Shown here piece by piece: positions 17,514 to 27,330 of a stretch of DNA of 64,000 nt. The stretch's first letter is position 1; each line of letters opens with the position of its first letter. Where the stretch lies: NCBI GenBank assembly GCA_035399845.1, contig DAOPJV010000003.1, forward strand, positions 116,159-180,158, given 5' to 3'. A program made the position numbers and the translations under genes. Origin of the DNA: ECT2AJA-110-A sp035399845. GTDB lineage: Bacteria; Planctomycetota; Phycisphaerae; UBA1845; UTPLA1. The notes below the pieces were generated by a model. It did not search any database. It was given only the letters and a program-made list of their open reading frames with translations, and was not told the origin of the DNA.

Positions 17514-20500
17514 ATGAACACCCAACGACGGACAGGAACCCTCAACACTGCGCTCGCCATGATGGCGATGATCGCACTTCTCGCCACGGCGCGAACCGCC
17601 AGCGCCGCGCCGCCGCTGAAGAAAAACGCCGACGCGCGCGTCCTGCAACTCCACGCGCACGACTGCGCCGTTGATCAGCTGAGTGACCCGGATCATGTCG
17701 ACGCCCGACTCCAGGAGCGACCTCGGCGCGGATTCGCCATGCCGCGCACCACTTGGGCCTACACGACGCTGATCGACAACGGTCCCGTCGACAACCGACT
17801 CGACATCGTGTTCGTGGGCGACGGTTACACAGTGGCGGATCTGCCGACTTACGCCACGCATGTGGACAATGTCCTCCCCGGCTTCTTCGCCGAGGAACCG
17901 TTCGCGGCCTACGCGTCCTACTACAACGTTCATCGCGTGGACGTCATCTCGAACGAATCGGGCGTCGATGAGCCCGCGATCGGCCAGGTCCGCGACACGG
18001 CCCTGAACATGGTCGTCAGCGCCACCTCGACGGGCATCAGCGTCAGCACGAGCCTCGCCCGCGCCGCGGCCGCCAGCGCACCGCAGTTCGAGCAGGTCCT
18101 CGCCGTCGCCAATACGACGACCTACGGCGGCAGCGGCTACTTCTCCGCAGACGTCGGCACATTCCCCGGCGGCAACGGTCTCGCCACGCAGGTCGCCCTG
18201 CACGAATTCGGCCACTCCTTCGGCAACCTCGCCGACGAATACTACACGACCGGCGTGACGCACTCGCCGTACGAGCCCAGCCAGGCGAACGTGAGCATCT
18301 ACGACGCCGCCACGCAGACGGCCCAGCAGCGCAAGTGGTTCCGCTGGCTCGATCTGCCGAATGTGGACACATTTGAAGGCGGTCACTACGCCCAGTTCGG
18401 CGTCTATCGACCCACGAACGCATCAAAGATGCGAACCCTCAGCGGCGACTTCGAGGAGGTCAACGTCGAGCAGCTCGTCCGACTGGTCTATGAAACCGTC
18501 TCGCCGATCGACGACGCGACAGCCGCGTCGCCCGAGGCTTACCTGGCCGGCGCCAGCTTCTTTGTGACGCCGATGCAGCCGGCGGATCATGACCTCGACA
18601 TTCAGTGGGCGATCGACGGCGTCGATGTTCCCGGCGCCACGGGCGCGAACTTCACGCCGGACTACGAGGCTCTGAGCGATACGCTCCATACCGTCAGCGT
18701 CACGGTCGTGGACAACACGTCGCGCGTCCGCGACGAGAGCATCCGAACGAATTACATGACGGACACGCGCAGCTGGCTCGTCCAGGGCGGCTACCCCGGC
18801 ACGCCGACCGGCCTGTCGGCGACCGCCGACGCCGACAGCATCTTCGTCGATTGGAACGACAATCCCGAGCCCGACATCACGAACTACGTCGTCTATCGCG
18901 CGACGACCTCCGGCGGTCCCTACACCTTCGTCGGGTCCCCGACGACGAGCGAGTTCGATGACACGAGTGTGACGCTCGGCGTGACGTACTACTACGTCGT
19001 CGCCGCCGTCGCCCAGGGCAATGAGAGCGACACGGGGAACGAAGACCTCGGCACGGCCGGTGTCGCATTCCCCGCGGCTCCGCAGAATCTCATCGCCACG
19101 GCCGGTGAAGAGACGATCACACTGGACTGGGATGACAACAGCGAGCCGAACCTCCTCGGCTACCACGTCCTGCGCGCAACGACGAGCGGCGGGCCGTACA
19201 CGCGGATCAACAGCGCCCTCGTCACGTCGAGCGACTACAGCGACATGGGCCTGACGAACGGCGTCACCTACTACTATGTTGTCCTCGCCCGCGACGCCAA
19301 CGGTAACGATGGCGCTCAGAGCGCCGAGGCGTCGGCGACACCTGTCAACCTGCCGCCGGCCGCGCCGACGGGCCTGACGGCCGAACCGCGCGATCGAAGC
19401 GTTTACCTGACGTGGAATCCGAATACGGAACCCGACTTCAACTCCTACTTCATCTACTACTCGCTCACGAGCGGTGGCCCCTACGAGGAGATCGACAACG
19501 ACGACACGACGTCGTGGCTCGTCGGCGGGCTGACCAACGGCGTGACTTACTACTTCGTCATCGCCGCCGAAGACGCGTCGACCCTCATGAGCCCCTACAG
19601 CGCCGAAGTCGCCGCAACGCCGGTCGACAACCAGGCGCCGGACCAGCCGGAAAACGTCATCGCCCAGCGCGGTGAAGGCGCCGTCCAGCTTTCCTGGGAC
19701 GTCGTCAGCGATCCGGGACTGGCCTACTACACGGTTTATCGATCAACGACCTCGGGCGGTCCCTACACCTTTGTCGATTCGCCGGAAGATCCCGAGTACC
19801 TCGACAGCGGCCTGACCAACGAAGTCACGTACTACTACGTCGTCACCGCGACGGACACGGCCAGCAACGAGAGCGTGTACAGCGACGAAGTCTCGGCCAC
19901 GCCGACCAGCGACCTGCCGCCGTCGGCGCCGACGGGACTCACGGCAACGCCCGGCGATGGCGTCATCCACCTCGACTGGAACGACAATCCGGAAAGCGAC
20001 ATCAACGAGTACAGGATTTATCGAAGCACGACCTACGGCGGGCCCTACACGGAGCTCGACGCGGATGTCGTCAGCCAGTTTGATGAATCGAGCGTCACGA
20101 ACGGCGTTCGTTATTACTACGTCGTCACGGCGGTCGACAACGCCAACCAGGAGAGCGGCTACAGCAATCAGGCGACGGCCATCCCGACCGACGGCATCCC
20201 GCCGGCGGCGCCGCAGAACCTCGCGGCCTATATCTTCGACAGCGGCGGTGTCTTCCTCGACTGGGACGACAATTCGGAGCCGGATTTCAACTCGTACTCC
20301 ATCTACACCTCGACGACGCAGGGTGGCCCCTACGAGGAGTATGACAACGACGACCCGAGCGAATTCCCGATCTTCGGTCTGACGACGGGCGTTCCGTACT
20401 ACTTCGTCGTCACTGCCTTCGACGACGACGGCAACGAAAGCGCCTACAGCAATGAGGTCTCGGCGATTCCCGCCAGCGAACCGCCGCCCCTCGCGCCGCG

Positions 20501-22349
20501 AAATCTCACGGCGACGACCCAGGACAACCAGGTCACGCTGAACTGGTCGGACAACTTCGATTCGTTCGAGTTCTACACGGTCTACCGGGCGACGACTTCC
20601 GGCGGCCCCTATACCGCCATCGCCACGCCCGGCCCGAGCGCCTTCGTCGATACGACAGTCACGGGTGGCCAGACGTACTACTACGTCGTCACGGCGACCA
20701 ACGAGTTCAGCGACGAGAGCCCCTACAGCAACGAAGTCTCGGCCACGCCGCCGGTCCCCGTCCCGCCGCCATCCAACGTGTACGCGGTTTCGACGACGAC
20801 CTACGTTCGGCTCGCATGGGACTGGGTCAACGATCCCCGCGTCGATGGCTTCGGCATCTATCGCTCGACGACGAGCGGCGGCCCCTACGCACAGGCCGGC
20901 GCCGTGCAGGATACGCAGTGGACGGACTACAACGTCACGGCCGGCGTCACGTACTACTACGTCGTCGTCACGATCTACAACCACCAGAGCGAAAGCGCCT
21001 ACAGCGCTGAGGTCAACGGAACTCCCGGCGACTTCTTCCCGCCGGCGGCGCCGACGAATCTCGTCGCCACGCCGACAGACGGTGGCGCCAACCTGTCGTG
21101 GGACGCCAATTCGGAATCCGACTTCAGCGAATACGTCATCTATCGCGGAACCACGAGCGGCGGTCCCTACACGGAAGTCGACCGCGATGATGCGACGGCG
21201 TGGGCGGATGGCGGCCTGACGAACGGCGTGACTTATTACTACGTGCTTTCGGCCGTCGATACGTCCGGCAACGAGAGCGGATACAGCAACGAGGCCGCCG
21301 TCACGCCGGGCCTCGCGCAGCCGAGCGGCTATGTCGTTCAGTCGGGCCGGACACAGGTGACGGGTTCGACGACGGACGTCACGATTTCGCCGGTCGATCC
21401 GAATCACGCCTTCGTTCTGCTCAGCTACGGCACGGGCTACAGGAACGGTAACACCAACGCCAACCAGGTCATGGTCCGAGGCGATCTGCTCGACGCGAGT
21501 ACGCTGCGACTTTATCGCGGCAACTCCGGCAATTCGTCGTGGGTCAGCTGGCAGGTCATCGAGTGCGCCGGCGACGAGTTCACGACCTATCGCGGTACCG
21601 GTTCGTTCTCCAACGGACAGGGCGCCGCCTCGCTCAGCATCGGGGCGAGCGTGAACCCGGCCGACTGCCTCGCGCTTGTGTACGCGGATTCGAACTCGAA
21701 CAGCCGCAACTACTACAGCGAAGCCCACCTGACGGCGAATGTCGATTCGACGACGACGGTTCAGATCGAACGCGCCGACACCGGCAGTTCGAGCGTGAAC
21801 TTCAACTGGCAGGTCGTCGAATTCGACACGTCGAAGATCGACTCGATCCAGCACGGCGCCCTGAGCTTCAGTTCGCCGCGCGAGAACAACCGGGCGTCGG
21901 CGACGATCAGCGCCGTCAACCCGAACAGTTCGATCCTGCTCTTCCAGAGCCGCACGTCCGTCAACGGCCTCACCTACACGGCCGTTGCGGGGCAGCTCGC
22001 GTCGGCAACCAGTGTTGAGTTCTATCAGCACACGGGTTCGAGCGGCGTTCGAACCGTTGAGTACACGGTCATCGACTTCGGCGCCGGCGCCGCGGCCCAG
22101 GGCGGACAGCTCGATCTCACGAGTAACTCGAACTGGTCGACGGCCAACGCCTCCCTGTCGGCCGTGGACACGTCGCGCACGATGACCTTCCACAGCCTGA
22201 CCTGCGACGGCACGGGTACCGCCTATCCGCGCTCGTACGCGACAGGGGTGCTGACATCGAGCTCGAACTTCCAGTTCCAGCGACAGCGCTGGGGCCAGGC
22301 GAACTACATTGAATGGCAGGTCATCGAACTGCCCCCCGTCACGCCCTGA
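17514..22349 (+). CDS. Secreted M64-type metallopeptidase with nine fibronectin III domains and a three-repeat tail
   Basis: 1611 residues. The signal peptide ends near TASAA (about 32). The peptidase domain (about 80-345) contains LDIVFVGDGYTVAD and the zinc motif HEFGHSFGNLADEY (230-243), matching the peptidase M64 family (IgA-peptidase type). A PKD/Ig-like piece (about 345-425) is followed by nine fibronectin III domains (428-1265), each with the pattern APxxLxATxxxxxxxLxW, TSGGPY, NGVTYYYVVTA. The final about 346 residues hold three similar blocks each ending in WQVIE, WQVVEF or WQVIEL, a domain I do not recognise. ATG 17514 has AGGAGAAG upstream. It probably degrades extracellular protein while bound to a surface or polymer (inference). 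A terminator follows. Confidence 0.9.
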   Translation: MNTQRRTGTLNTALAMMAMIALLATARTASAAPPLKKNADARVLQLHAHDCAVDQLSDPDHVDARLQERPRRGFAMPRTTWAYTTLIDNGPVDNRLDIVFVGDGYTVADLPTYATHVDNVLPGFFAEEPFAAYASYYNVHRVDVISNESGVDEPAIGQVRDTALNMVVSATSTGISVSTSLARAAAASAPQFEQVLAVANTTTYGGSGYFSADVGTFPGGNGLATQVALHEFGHSFGNLADEYYTTGVTHSPYEPSQANVSIYDAATQTAQQRKWFRWLDLPNVDTFEGGHYAQFGVYRPTNASKMRTLSGDFEEVNVEQLVRLVYETVSPIDDATAASPEAYLAGASFFVTPMQPADHDLDIQWAIDGVDVPGATGANFTPDYEALSDTLHTVSVTVVDNTSRVRDESIRTNYMTDTRSWLVQGGYPGTPTGLSATADADSIFVDWNDNPEPDITNYVVYRATTSGGPYTFVGSPTTSEFDDTSVTLGVTYYYVVAAVAQGNESDTGNEDLGTAGVAFPAAPQNLIATAGEETITLDWDDNSEPNLLGYHVLRATTSGGPYTRINSALVTSSDYSDMGLTNGVTYYYVVLARDANGNDGAQSAEASATPVNLPPAAPTGLTAEPRDRSVYLTWNPNTEPDFNSYFIYYSLTSGGPYEEIDNDDTTSWLVGGLTNGVTYYFVIAAEDASTLMSPYSAEVAATPVDNQAPDQPENVIAQRGEGAVQLSWDVVSDPGLAYYTVYRSTTSGGPYTFVDSPEDPEYLDSGLTNEVTYYYVVTATDTASNESVYSDEVSATPTSDLPPSAPTGLTATPGDGVIHLDWNDNPESDINEYRIYRSTTYGGPYTELDADVVSQFDESSVTNGVRYYYVVTAVDNANQESGYSNQATAIPTDGIPPAAPQNLAAYIFDSGGVFLDWDDNSEPDFNSYSIYTSTTQGGPYEEYDNDDPSEFPIFGLTTGVPYYFVVTAFDDDGNESAYSNEVSAIPASEPPPLAPRNLTATTQDNQVTLNWSDNFDSFEFYTVYRATTSGGPYTAIATPGPSAFVDTTVTGGQTYYYVVTATNEFSDESPYSNEVSATPPVPVPPPSNVYAVSTTTYVRLAWDWVNDPRVDGFGIYRSTTSGGPYAQAGAVQDTQWTDYNVTAGVTYYYVVVTIYNHQSESAYSAEVNGTPGDFFPPAAPTNLVATPTDGGANLSWDANSESDFSEYVIYRGTTSGGPYTEVDRDDATAWADGGLTNGVTYYYVLSAVDTSGNESGYSNEAAVTPGLAQPSGYVVQSGRTQVTGSTTDVTISPVDPNHAFVLLSYGTGYRNGNTNANQVMVRGDLLDASTLRLYRGNSGNSSWVSWQVIECAGDEFTTYRGTGSFSNGQGAASLSIGASVNPADCLALVYADSNSNSRNYYSEAHLTANVDSTTTVQIERADTGSSSVNFNWQVVEFDTSKIDSIQHGALSFSSPRENNRASATISAVNPNSSILLFQSRTSVNGLTYTAVAGQLASATSVEFYQHTGSSGVRTVEYTVIDFGAGAAAQGGQLDLTSNSNWSTANASLSAVDTSRTMTFHSLTCDGTGTAYPRSYATGVLTSSSNFQFQRQRWGQANYIEWQVIELPPVTP

Positions 22350-22382
22350 TCGCGCGACGGACACACGAACCCCTGAATGACA

Positions 22383-22417
22383 AAGGGCCCCGAGACAACC
22401 TGTCTCGGGGCCCTTTT
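22383..22417. terminator. Bidirectional terminator
   Basis: GGGCCCCGAGACA (22385-22397) and TGTCTCGGGGCCC (22401-22413) form a perfect 13-bp stem with a three-base loop, flanked by AAA and TTTT. It separates the convergent peptidase and sulfotransferase genes. Confidence 0.9.
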
Positions 22418-22458
22418 CTTTCGTTCGTCTTCACGTCGGCGAAAACCGCGCCGATTCG

Positions 22459-23040
22459 TCAGGCGCGCTGTCGATAGAGATTGTCGTCCACGACTTTTCG
22501 CATCGCGGCCCGATTCAGGCCACCGCCGAGAAACGTGTCGATCTGTTCGATTGCGGCGTCGGCGCCGCCCGTCATGATGGCGTTGTAGTCCACTTCGATG
22601 TACTCGAACTGCGACCCCGCCTGAAGACGGCCGAGCGTATCGGCGACATGCTTCTCGAAGAACTGCGCCATGACCTCGTCGCTGGGACCGTCGTCGCGGA
22701 CTGTCCCGCGCCGCTCCATCATCCGCTTCTGCGACGCCAGGATCTCCTCCATGCGCCGCCGCATGAACAGGACGCGGTAGTGATGGCCCGCCGGCAGGTC
22801 GACAACGAGTTTGGAGATCATCTTGACCGCCTTGCCGCGCGCCTCCGGTATCCAGGCCGTGTCTTCCCTGATCTTCTTGACGCGCTCGAACTCGTAGTAG
22901 CCCTTCGGGTTGTCGTCGTCGGCCGTCCGAATCCCGTCACTGATCGGCGGCACACCGCCGGCGTCGAGCATGCTCATCATCATGCTCGTCCCGCTTCGCG
23001 GCAGCCCCGAAACCACTGTTATAAATTCGTCGCGCTTCAT
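22459..23040 (-). CDS. Sulfotransferase-family protein
   Basis: 193 residues. The P-loop-like PAPS-binding motif SGLPRSGTSMMMSML is at about 10-24, and the 3-prime-phosphate region is suggested by YRVLFMRRRMEEILASQKRMM. This fits the small bacterial sulfotransferase family that transfers sulfate from PAPS; the acceptor cannot be read from sequence. ATG 23040 is preferred over an upstream TTG at 23094; GAGGAA lies about 12-17 bases before it. It is a single gene, divergent from the cytochrome gene. Confidence 0.85.
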   Translation of the reverse strand: MKRDEFITVVSGLPRSGTSMMMSMLDAGGVPPISDGIRTADDDNPKGYYEFERVKKIREDTAWIPEARGKAVKMISKLVVDLPAGHHYRVLFMRRRMEEILASQKRMMERRGTVRDDGPSDEVMAQFFEKHVADTLGRLQAGSQFEYIEVDYNAIMTGGADAAIEQIDTFLGGGLNRAAMRKVVDDNLYRQRA

Positions 23041-23156
23041 CACCTGGAATTCCTCATCCCCCCACCATCTTATGGAGGGCTCGTCCTTCCGCAAACCAGC
23101 CCTGAATCCGTCCCGAATTCGTCAGAATCCCGGCCGCAATCCGGCGGCGCCGACAA

Positions 23157-23196
23157 ATTGTGGATGCGGCGCTCCACAATCCGAATACAATTGTGG
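23157..23196. promoter_or_regulatory. Three alternating CCACAAT/ATTGTGG boxes in a divergent promoter region
   Basis: ATTGTGGA (23157-23164), TCCACAAT (23173-23180) and ATTGTGG (23190-23196) alternate in orientation with about 16-17 base spacing. The middle copy can pair with either neighbour, so it may be an operator array or a pair of exclusive RNA hairpins upstream of the cytochrome gene at 23296. Confidence 0.4.
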
Positions 23197-23295
23197 TGGA
23201 CAGACTCTTATTGCATGGTTCGTGGAAAGACGCGCAGGGCCGGGCGACGCCGGATTCGGCCCTGACGCGGATTCGTTTCCGAGGAGGATTCGATC

Positions 23296-23862
23296 ATGTT
23301 CAAGGCGCCGAACAACTCTCACATTCGGCCGGCGCTTCGGCCGGCGCTCTTTCTTCTCGCAGGATTCCTGTGTGTGGCGGTCTCGATCGGCATCGCCTGC
23401 AGCGATGGATCACAGACCACCGCCCCGTCATCGGATCGATCGGCTCAGGTGACAGTCGAGTCTCACGGTCTGCATACCGTTCGCAACGCCGATCTGCGAA
23501 TGATCATGAACAAGCTGCACGCCCTGCGACTGAATGAGATCACGGAGGAGATCGAAATTACGGGCGAGCTTCAGCGGGATATCTGCGACGTCGCAACCAT
23601 GGCGGAATCCCTTGCCGCCGACGCCCAGCTGCTTCCGCTCCTGCTCGAGAATTCCACGATGACCAGCGAAGCGCGCCGACTCATGACATCCATGTCCACG
23701 CGCCTCAGGCTGGAAGCCGAGGAAGTCGTCGCCGCGGCCCACGACAACGACCTGCCGCTGCTCCGCAACAATCTCCGCGACATGCTCGACACCTGCGCCG
23801 ACTGCCATCGCGAATTCCGGGCGCCGACGCTCGTCATGGCCGACTTCGCCCATCGGCGATAG
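23296..23862 (+). CDS. Cytochrome c-prime-like lipoprotein
   Basis: 188 residues. The signal peptide ends in GIAC (Cys35), giving a probable lipoprotein. The mature part is almost wholly helical with a C-terminal CADCH haem-binding motif in DTCADCHREFR. The layout of a four-helix bundle with CXXCH near the C-terminus is that of cytochrome c-prime and related proteins, which act in the periplasm in electron transfer or gas binding. GAGGAGG upstream of the ATG gives a strong start. It is followed by a terminator. Confidence 0.85.
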   Translation: MFKAPNNSHIRPALRPALFLLAGFLCVAVSIGIACSDGSQTTAPSSDRSAQVTVESHGLHTVRNADLRMIMNKLHALRLNEITEEIEITGELQRDICDVATMAESLAADAQLLPLLLENSTMTSEARRLMTSMSTRLRLEAEEVVAAAHDNDLPLLRNNLRDMLDTCADCHREFRAPTLVMADFAHRR

Positions 23863-23936
23863 TCGCGGTTTTTATTGGACGCTGCAGACCGACTTGACCC
23901 GCGATCCCGGGACTCGATACGCTAAAAGAAACGTCA

Positions 23937-23958
23937 GGCGGGCCAGCCCCGCCTTTTT
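23937..23958 (+). terminator. Rho-independent terminator of the cytochrome gene
   Basis: GGCGGG and CCCGCC form a stem with a five-base loop, followed by TTTTT, 75 bases after the stop codon and 39 bases before the next start. Confidence 0.8.
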
Positions 23959-23996
23959 GTTCGCCGACCAGATAAATCGTTTTATCAGGGCCCGTC

Positions 23997-26900
23997 ATGT
24001 CTATCCAACGTCTCTCGCTTTTCGTGATTTTCGCCGTCGCGAGCCAGACGCTCCGCGCCGAGCCGTCCTTCGTTTCCCACGCGCCCGCTGACGCCGTCTT
24101 CAATCAGCCGGGCGGCGTCACACAGCGAAACCCGTTGGTCGTTCGGGAAAACGACATCCTTCAGCTCTGGATCAAGATTGGTCCCTCCTTCAGCTATGAC
24201 AACGTCGCCGTCTATTACACAACGAACGGCGACACACCCAACGGCGCCCAGGGAATCGGCTTCGGAGCGACGACCGCCCTGCGCAATGTCGGCGGCTTCC
24301 CGACGATCTTCTTCCAGTACAACGAAGGTGGCGACGACTGGTGGCGCGTCAACTTCCCCATCGGCGCCCTCAACTACGGAAACACCATCCGCTACAAGAT
24401 CAGCGCGTGGCAAAGCGGCGAACCCGGCGAGAAGTTCGCCGGCGATGGCGAAGTCCGGGATTTCGAGGTCCACATCGCGTGGCCCGGCGCAGGCGCCGGC
24501 GCGGCCAATCCATCCGAGGGCTTCCCGCCCGTCGCTCACTACCTCGAGGAAGGCGTCGTCGGCAACAACTACATGAACGTCATGCTTGATCTGAACGGCA
24601 CGGTCTATGACGTGTATTACCCGTCGGCCGGCTGCGTGCAGGGAATCAGCACGAAGAATGAAGGCTACGTCGACGGCGCGGATACCTTCCCGCCGCTGCT
24701 TCCGTCCGGCGCCCGCGGCCAGATGCACATGAACCAGGGCATGGCCGGCGTTCGCCTGGGGGGCGTCACCTACTGGCTCAGCAACGAGGCCGGCGTGGGC
24801 TACGAGAACAACGCCCAGCAGTATGTCGACGACACGAACGTCATCTTCACAACGGCAAAACTGAAGAACGCGGACATCACGATCGACCAGTACGATTTCT
24901 GCCCGAAGGACATCGCCTTCCCGCTCGACGACGGCGCCAGCCCGAACCGCGGTCTCTACATCAAGCGATACCTCATCACGAATAACGAGGCGAGCGCCCA
25001 GACGATCGACTTCTACTACTACGCCGACTTCGCCCTCAATGGGGGCGACAGCTTCGACGGCATGTTCACCGACGCGGCCCGCGGCGCGATGATCGCCTAC
25101 GACAACACGCAGCGCCTGACCTCTTCCAGCGGCGAATACAATCCGACGACGTTTGGTGATTACGTCAAGAATGTCAGCGTCTATCTCGGCGTCGCCATGC
25201 GAACGAGCGACGCGCTCGGCGCGGCCAGCGGAACGCCCGCGACGGATTTCTGGAGCGACTCCAGCGCTGACCAGGGTCAGGGCTGGATCGGCAGCCGGCT
25301 GACGATTCCGGCCGGCGCCGCGAAGGAAGTGGATGTCATCTACGTCGGCGGCTTTGACAACTTCGCCGGGGCGACGGGGACCTATGACTTCCAGATGGAT
25401 AACGCCATCGACTGGTTTCTCAACAGCGATCTCGCCGCCGCGCAGACGGCGACGGAGAACTACTGGACGAACTGGATCAACGGCGGCGTGACAATCGACT
25501 TCCCCGATGATCGATTCGACGAGACCTTCAGGCGAGGCCTGCTCGCGACGGCCCTGCACCTCGACGGCAGGAACGGCGGAATCATCGCCGGCATGCACAA
25601 CGGCGCCTATCCCTTCGTCTGGCCGCGCGACGCCGCATGGGCCGCCATCACGCTCGCGCGCACGGGCCACATCAACGAAGGCAGGGAGATCTTCCGATTC
25701 CTGCGCGACATCGCCTATCGCGATACCGAGGGCTGGGGACGGAAGGGATTCTGGAAGCAGAAATACTCGACGGATGGGTTCACGATCTGGGGCACGCCGC
25801 AGGTCGACGAGACGTCGTGTTATCCGTGGGGCGTCAAGTACATCTATGACGTGACGGGCGACATCACGTTTCTTGAGGATCATTACGATGAGGTGTATGA
25901 GGCGGGTCTCGCCTCCAGCCAGGACAGCACGAACGATTCGCGCCTGCGCTACGAGGAATCCGTCGATCTCGTCTATTCCATGAACCTCTGGGAAGACTCC
26001 TTCGATGTCTTCAACTACTCCAACGCCAGCGTGATTCGGGGTCTCGAAGACGCCGCCCGCGTCGCCGACATTCTCGATCAGAACGTCTGCCCCGGCGGTC
26101 CCGGTACCTGCGGCTACCACAGCGACAAGGCCCTGTTCGAGTCCCGCGCCAACGCGATCCGCGCCGGTCTCGACGCGCGCCTTGTCTGGAACGGCGAGAA
26201 CACCGACATCTCGCAGATCGGCATTACGTATCCCTTCGAAATCTACCCGCCGGGCCACGCGCGGGCCGAACTCCTGATGGATCGCATGAACGGCGTCGCC
26301 AACGACATGTTCGGAAACAACCATCCGCTGGTGAATTTCGGCGGCGAATGGAATGACCTGATCAATCGATACTGGGGAGACGGCTACTGGAACAACCCCG
26401 GCGCTCCGAACGCCAACGGCAGCCCGTGGTTCCTCACGACGATGTGGTACGGCTGCTACTACGGCATGCGGCAGGACATCAACCCCGGCAAGGGCGACAT
26501 CGACAACCATCGCTATCGCACGGAACTCCTGCTCGATCGCCTGGGCCCCATCGGATTCGGCGCCGAACAGATCGCCCCCAGCAACAGCCTGCTCGAGCCC
26601 AGCGCGCCGGACTTCCTCCTCCAGACGGCCTGGCCGAACGCATGGGAATCCATGAGCTTCTTCGTCGATTCGATGATGCTTTTCCTCGACGTCACACCCG
26701 ACGCGCCGAACAACACGCTCCGCATCGAGCCCAAGCTGCCGAGCGGTTGGTCGACGATGTCCTTCGCCAATATCCCTGTCGGCAATGTCCGCGTCAGCGT
26801 CACCTGTGACGAGGCCGATGGCGTCAACGGAAACACGTTTACGAATGAGACCGGCGGGGCGCTGGACTTCGATACCGTCATCCGAATTCCGGCCGGCGCG

Positions 26901-27224
26901 AATCTGCTGGGCGCCACGCGGACAGACGCGCTCGACTGCGTCACCGCGGGTGTCGACAGCTACGATGCCGGGACTGGCCGCGTGCGCGTTCTCGGGGCCC
27001 TCGACGCCGGCGTCGCGTCCACGACGCGCATCGACGTCCATTACGGCGACGCAGGCGATTTCGTCGCGCCGGCGGGCGTCGACCTGAACGACATCCCCGA
27101 GTTTGTCGCCGTCCTGCTCGGCGCGAATACGGACTGTGTCGCGCGGCTCAGGGCGGACATGAACGCGGATGGTGTCGTCAACGGCGCCGATATCAGCGGC
27201 TTCACGTCCGCCATCGCGCCGTAG
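23997..27224 (+). CDS. Secreted GH15-type glucoamylase with dockerin-like tail
   Basis: 1075 residues with a short signal peptide (about 1-21). An N-terminal beta domain binds the catalytic (alpha/alpha)6 part, which shows YPFVWPRDAAWAA, the acid motif NLWED (Glu666) and AEQ (Glu857), the arrangement of GH15 glucoamylase and glucodextranase enzymes that release glucose from the non-reducing ends of alpha-glucans. The C-terminal about 45 residues, LNDIPEFVAVLLG, Cys, then ADMNADGVVNGADISGF, are an EF-hand type dockerin-like module, also seen in the 30543-30935 gene. Which glucan is used is not shown. It is transcribed alone, downstream of a terminator. Confidence 0.88.
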   Translation: MSIQRLSLFVIFAVASQTLRAEPSFVSHAPADAVFNQPGGVTQRNPLVVRENDILQLWIKIGPSFSYDNVAVYYTTNGDTPNGAQGIGFGATTALRNVGGFPTIFFQYNEGGDDWWRVNFPIGALNYGNTIRYKISAWQSGEPGEKFAGDGEVRDFEVHIAWPGAGAGAANPSEGFPPVAHYLEEGVVGNNYMNVMLDLNGTVYDVYYPSAGCVQGISTKNEGYVDGADTFPPLLPSGARGQMHMNQGMAGVRLGGVTYWLSNEAGVGYENNAQQYVDDTNVIFTTAKLKNADITIDQYDFCPKDIAFPLDDGASPNRGLYIKRYLITNNEASAQTIDFYYYADFALNGGDSFDGMFTDAARGAMIAYDNTQRLTSSSGEYNPTTFGDYVKNVSVYLGVAMRTSDALGAASGTPATDFWSDSSADQGQGWIGSRLTIPAGAAKEVDVIYVGGFDNFAGATGTYDFQMDNAIDWFLNSDLAAAQTATENYWTNWINGGVTIDFPDDRFDETFRRGLLATALHLDGRNGGIIAGMHNGAYPFVWPRDAAWAAITLARTGHINEGREIFRFLRDIAYRDTEGWGRKGFWKQKYSTDGFTIWGTPQVDETSCYPWGVKYIYDVTGDITFLEDHYDEVYEAGLASSQDSTNDSRLRYEESVDLVYSMNLWEDSFDVFNYSNASVIRGLEDAARVADILDQNVCPGGPGTCGYHSDKALFESRANAIRAGLDARLVWNGENTDISQIGITYPFEIYPPGHARAELLMDRMNGVANDMFGNNHPLVNFGGEWNDLINRYWGDGYWNNPGAPNANGSPWFLTTMWYGCYYGMRQDINPGKGDIDNHRYRTELLLDRLGPIGFGAEQIAPSNSLLEPSAPDFLLQTAWPNAWESMSFFVDSMMLFLDVTPDAPNNTLRIEPKLPSGWSTMSFANIPVGNVRVSVTCDEADGVNGNTFTNETGGALDFDTVIRIPAGANLLGATRTDALDCVTAGVDSYDAGTGRVRVLGALDAGVASTTRIDVHYGDAGDFVAPAGVDLNDIPEFVAVLLGANTDCVARLRADMNADGVVNGADISGFTSAIAP

Positions 27225-27245
27225 CGTGTCAAAGTCGCCTTGACG

Positions 27246-27282
27246 GGTGGGCCACCCCTTCCAGGGGTGGGGGCGCGACGAT
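27246..27282 (+). repeat. Hairpin repeat, GTGGCCC family (copy 1)
   Basis: GGTGGGCCACCCC TTCCA GGGGTGGGGGCGCGACGAT: a perfect 7-bp stem CCACCCC/GGGGTGG with the family right flank. It lies 22 bases after the glucoamylase stop and may also act as its mRNA-end structure. Confidence 0.7.
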
Positions 27283-27330
27283 ACGAAGCAGAGTAAGCCT
27301 CAATTCCGAAACACGATCTCTCACGCGCCT

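Noticed and set aside
18795..21310. Regular 280-base repeats that might be mistaken for a CRISPR or VNTR array
   Set aside because: They encode fibronectin III domains in frame inside one gene; no 28-37 base direct repeats with unique spacers and no cas genes occur.
19743..22364. Long open frame on the minus strand (about 870 codons) opposite the M64-type peptidase gene
   Set aside because: It lies wholly antisense to fibronectin III repeats in high-GC DNA, where mirrored codon bias leaves the opposite frame open. The composition is Arg/Val/Asp-rich, with no domain, signal peptide or ribosome site.
23985..27041. Open frame of about 1000 codons on the minus strand opposite the glucoamylase gene
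   Set aside because: Same high-GC antisense artefact; the plus-strand frame has clear GH15 motifs and a dockerin-like tail.
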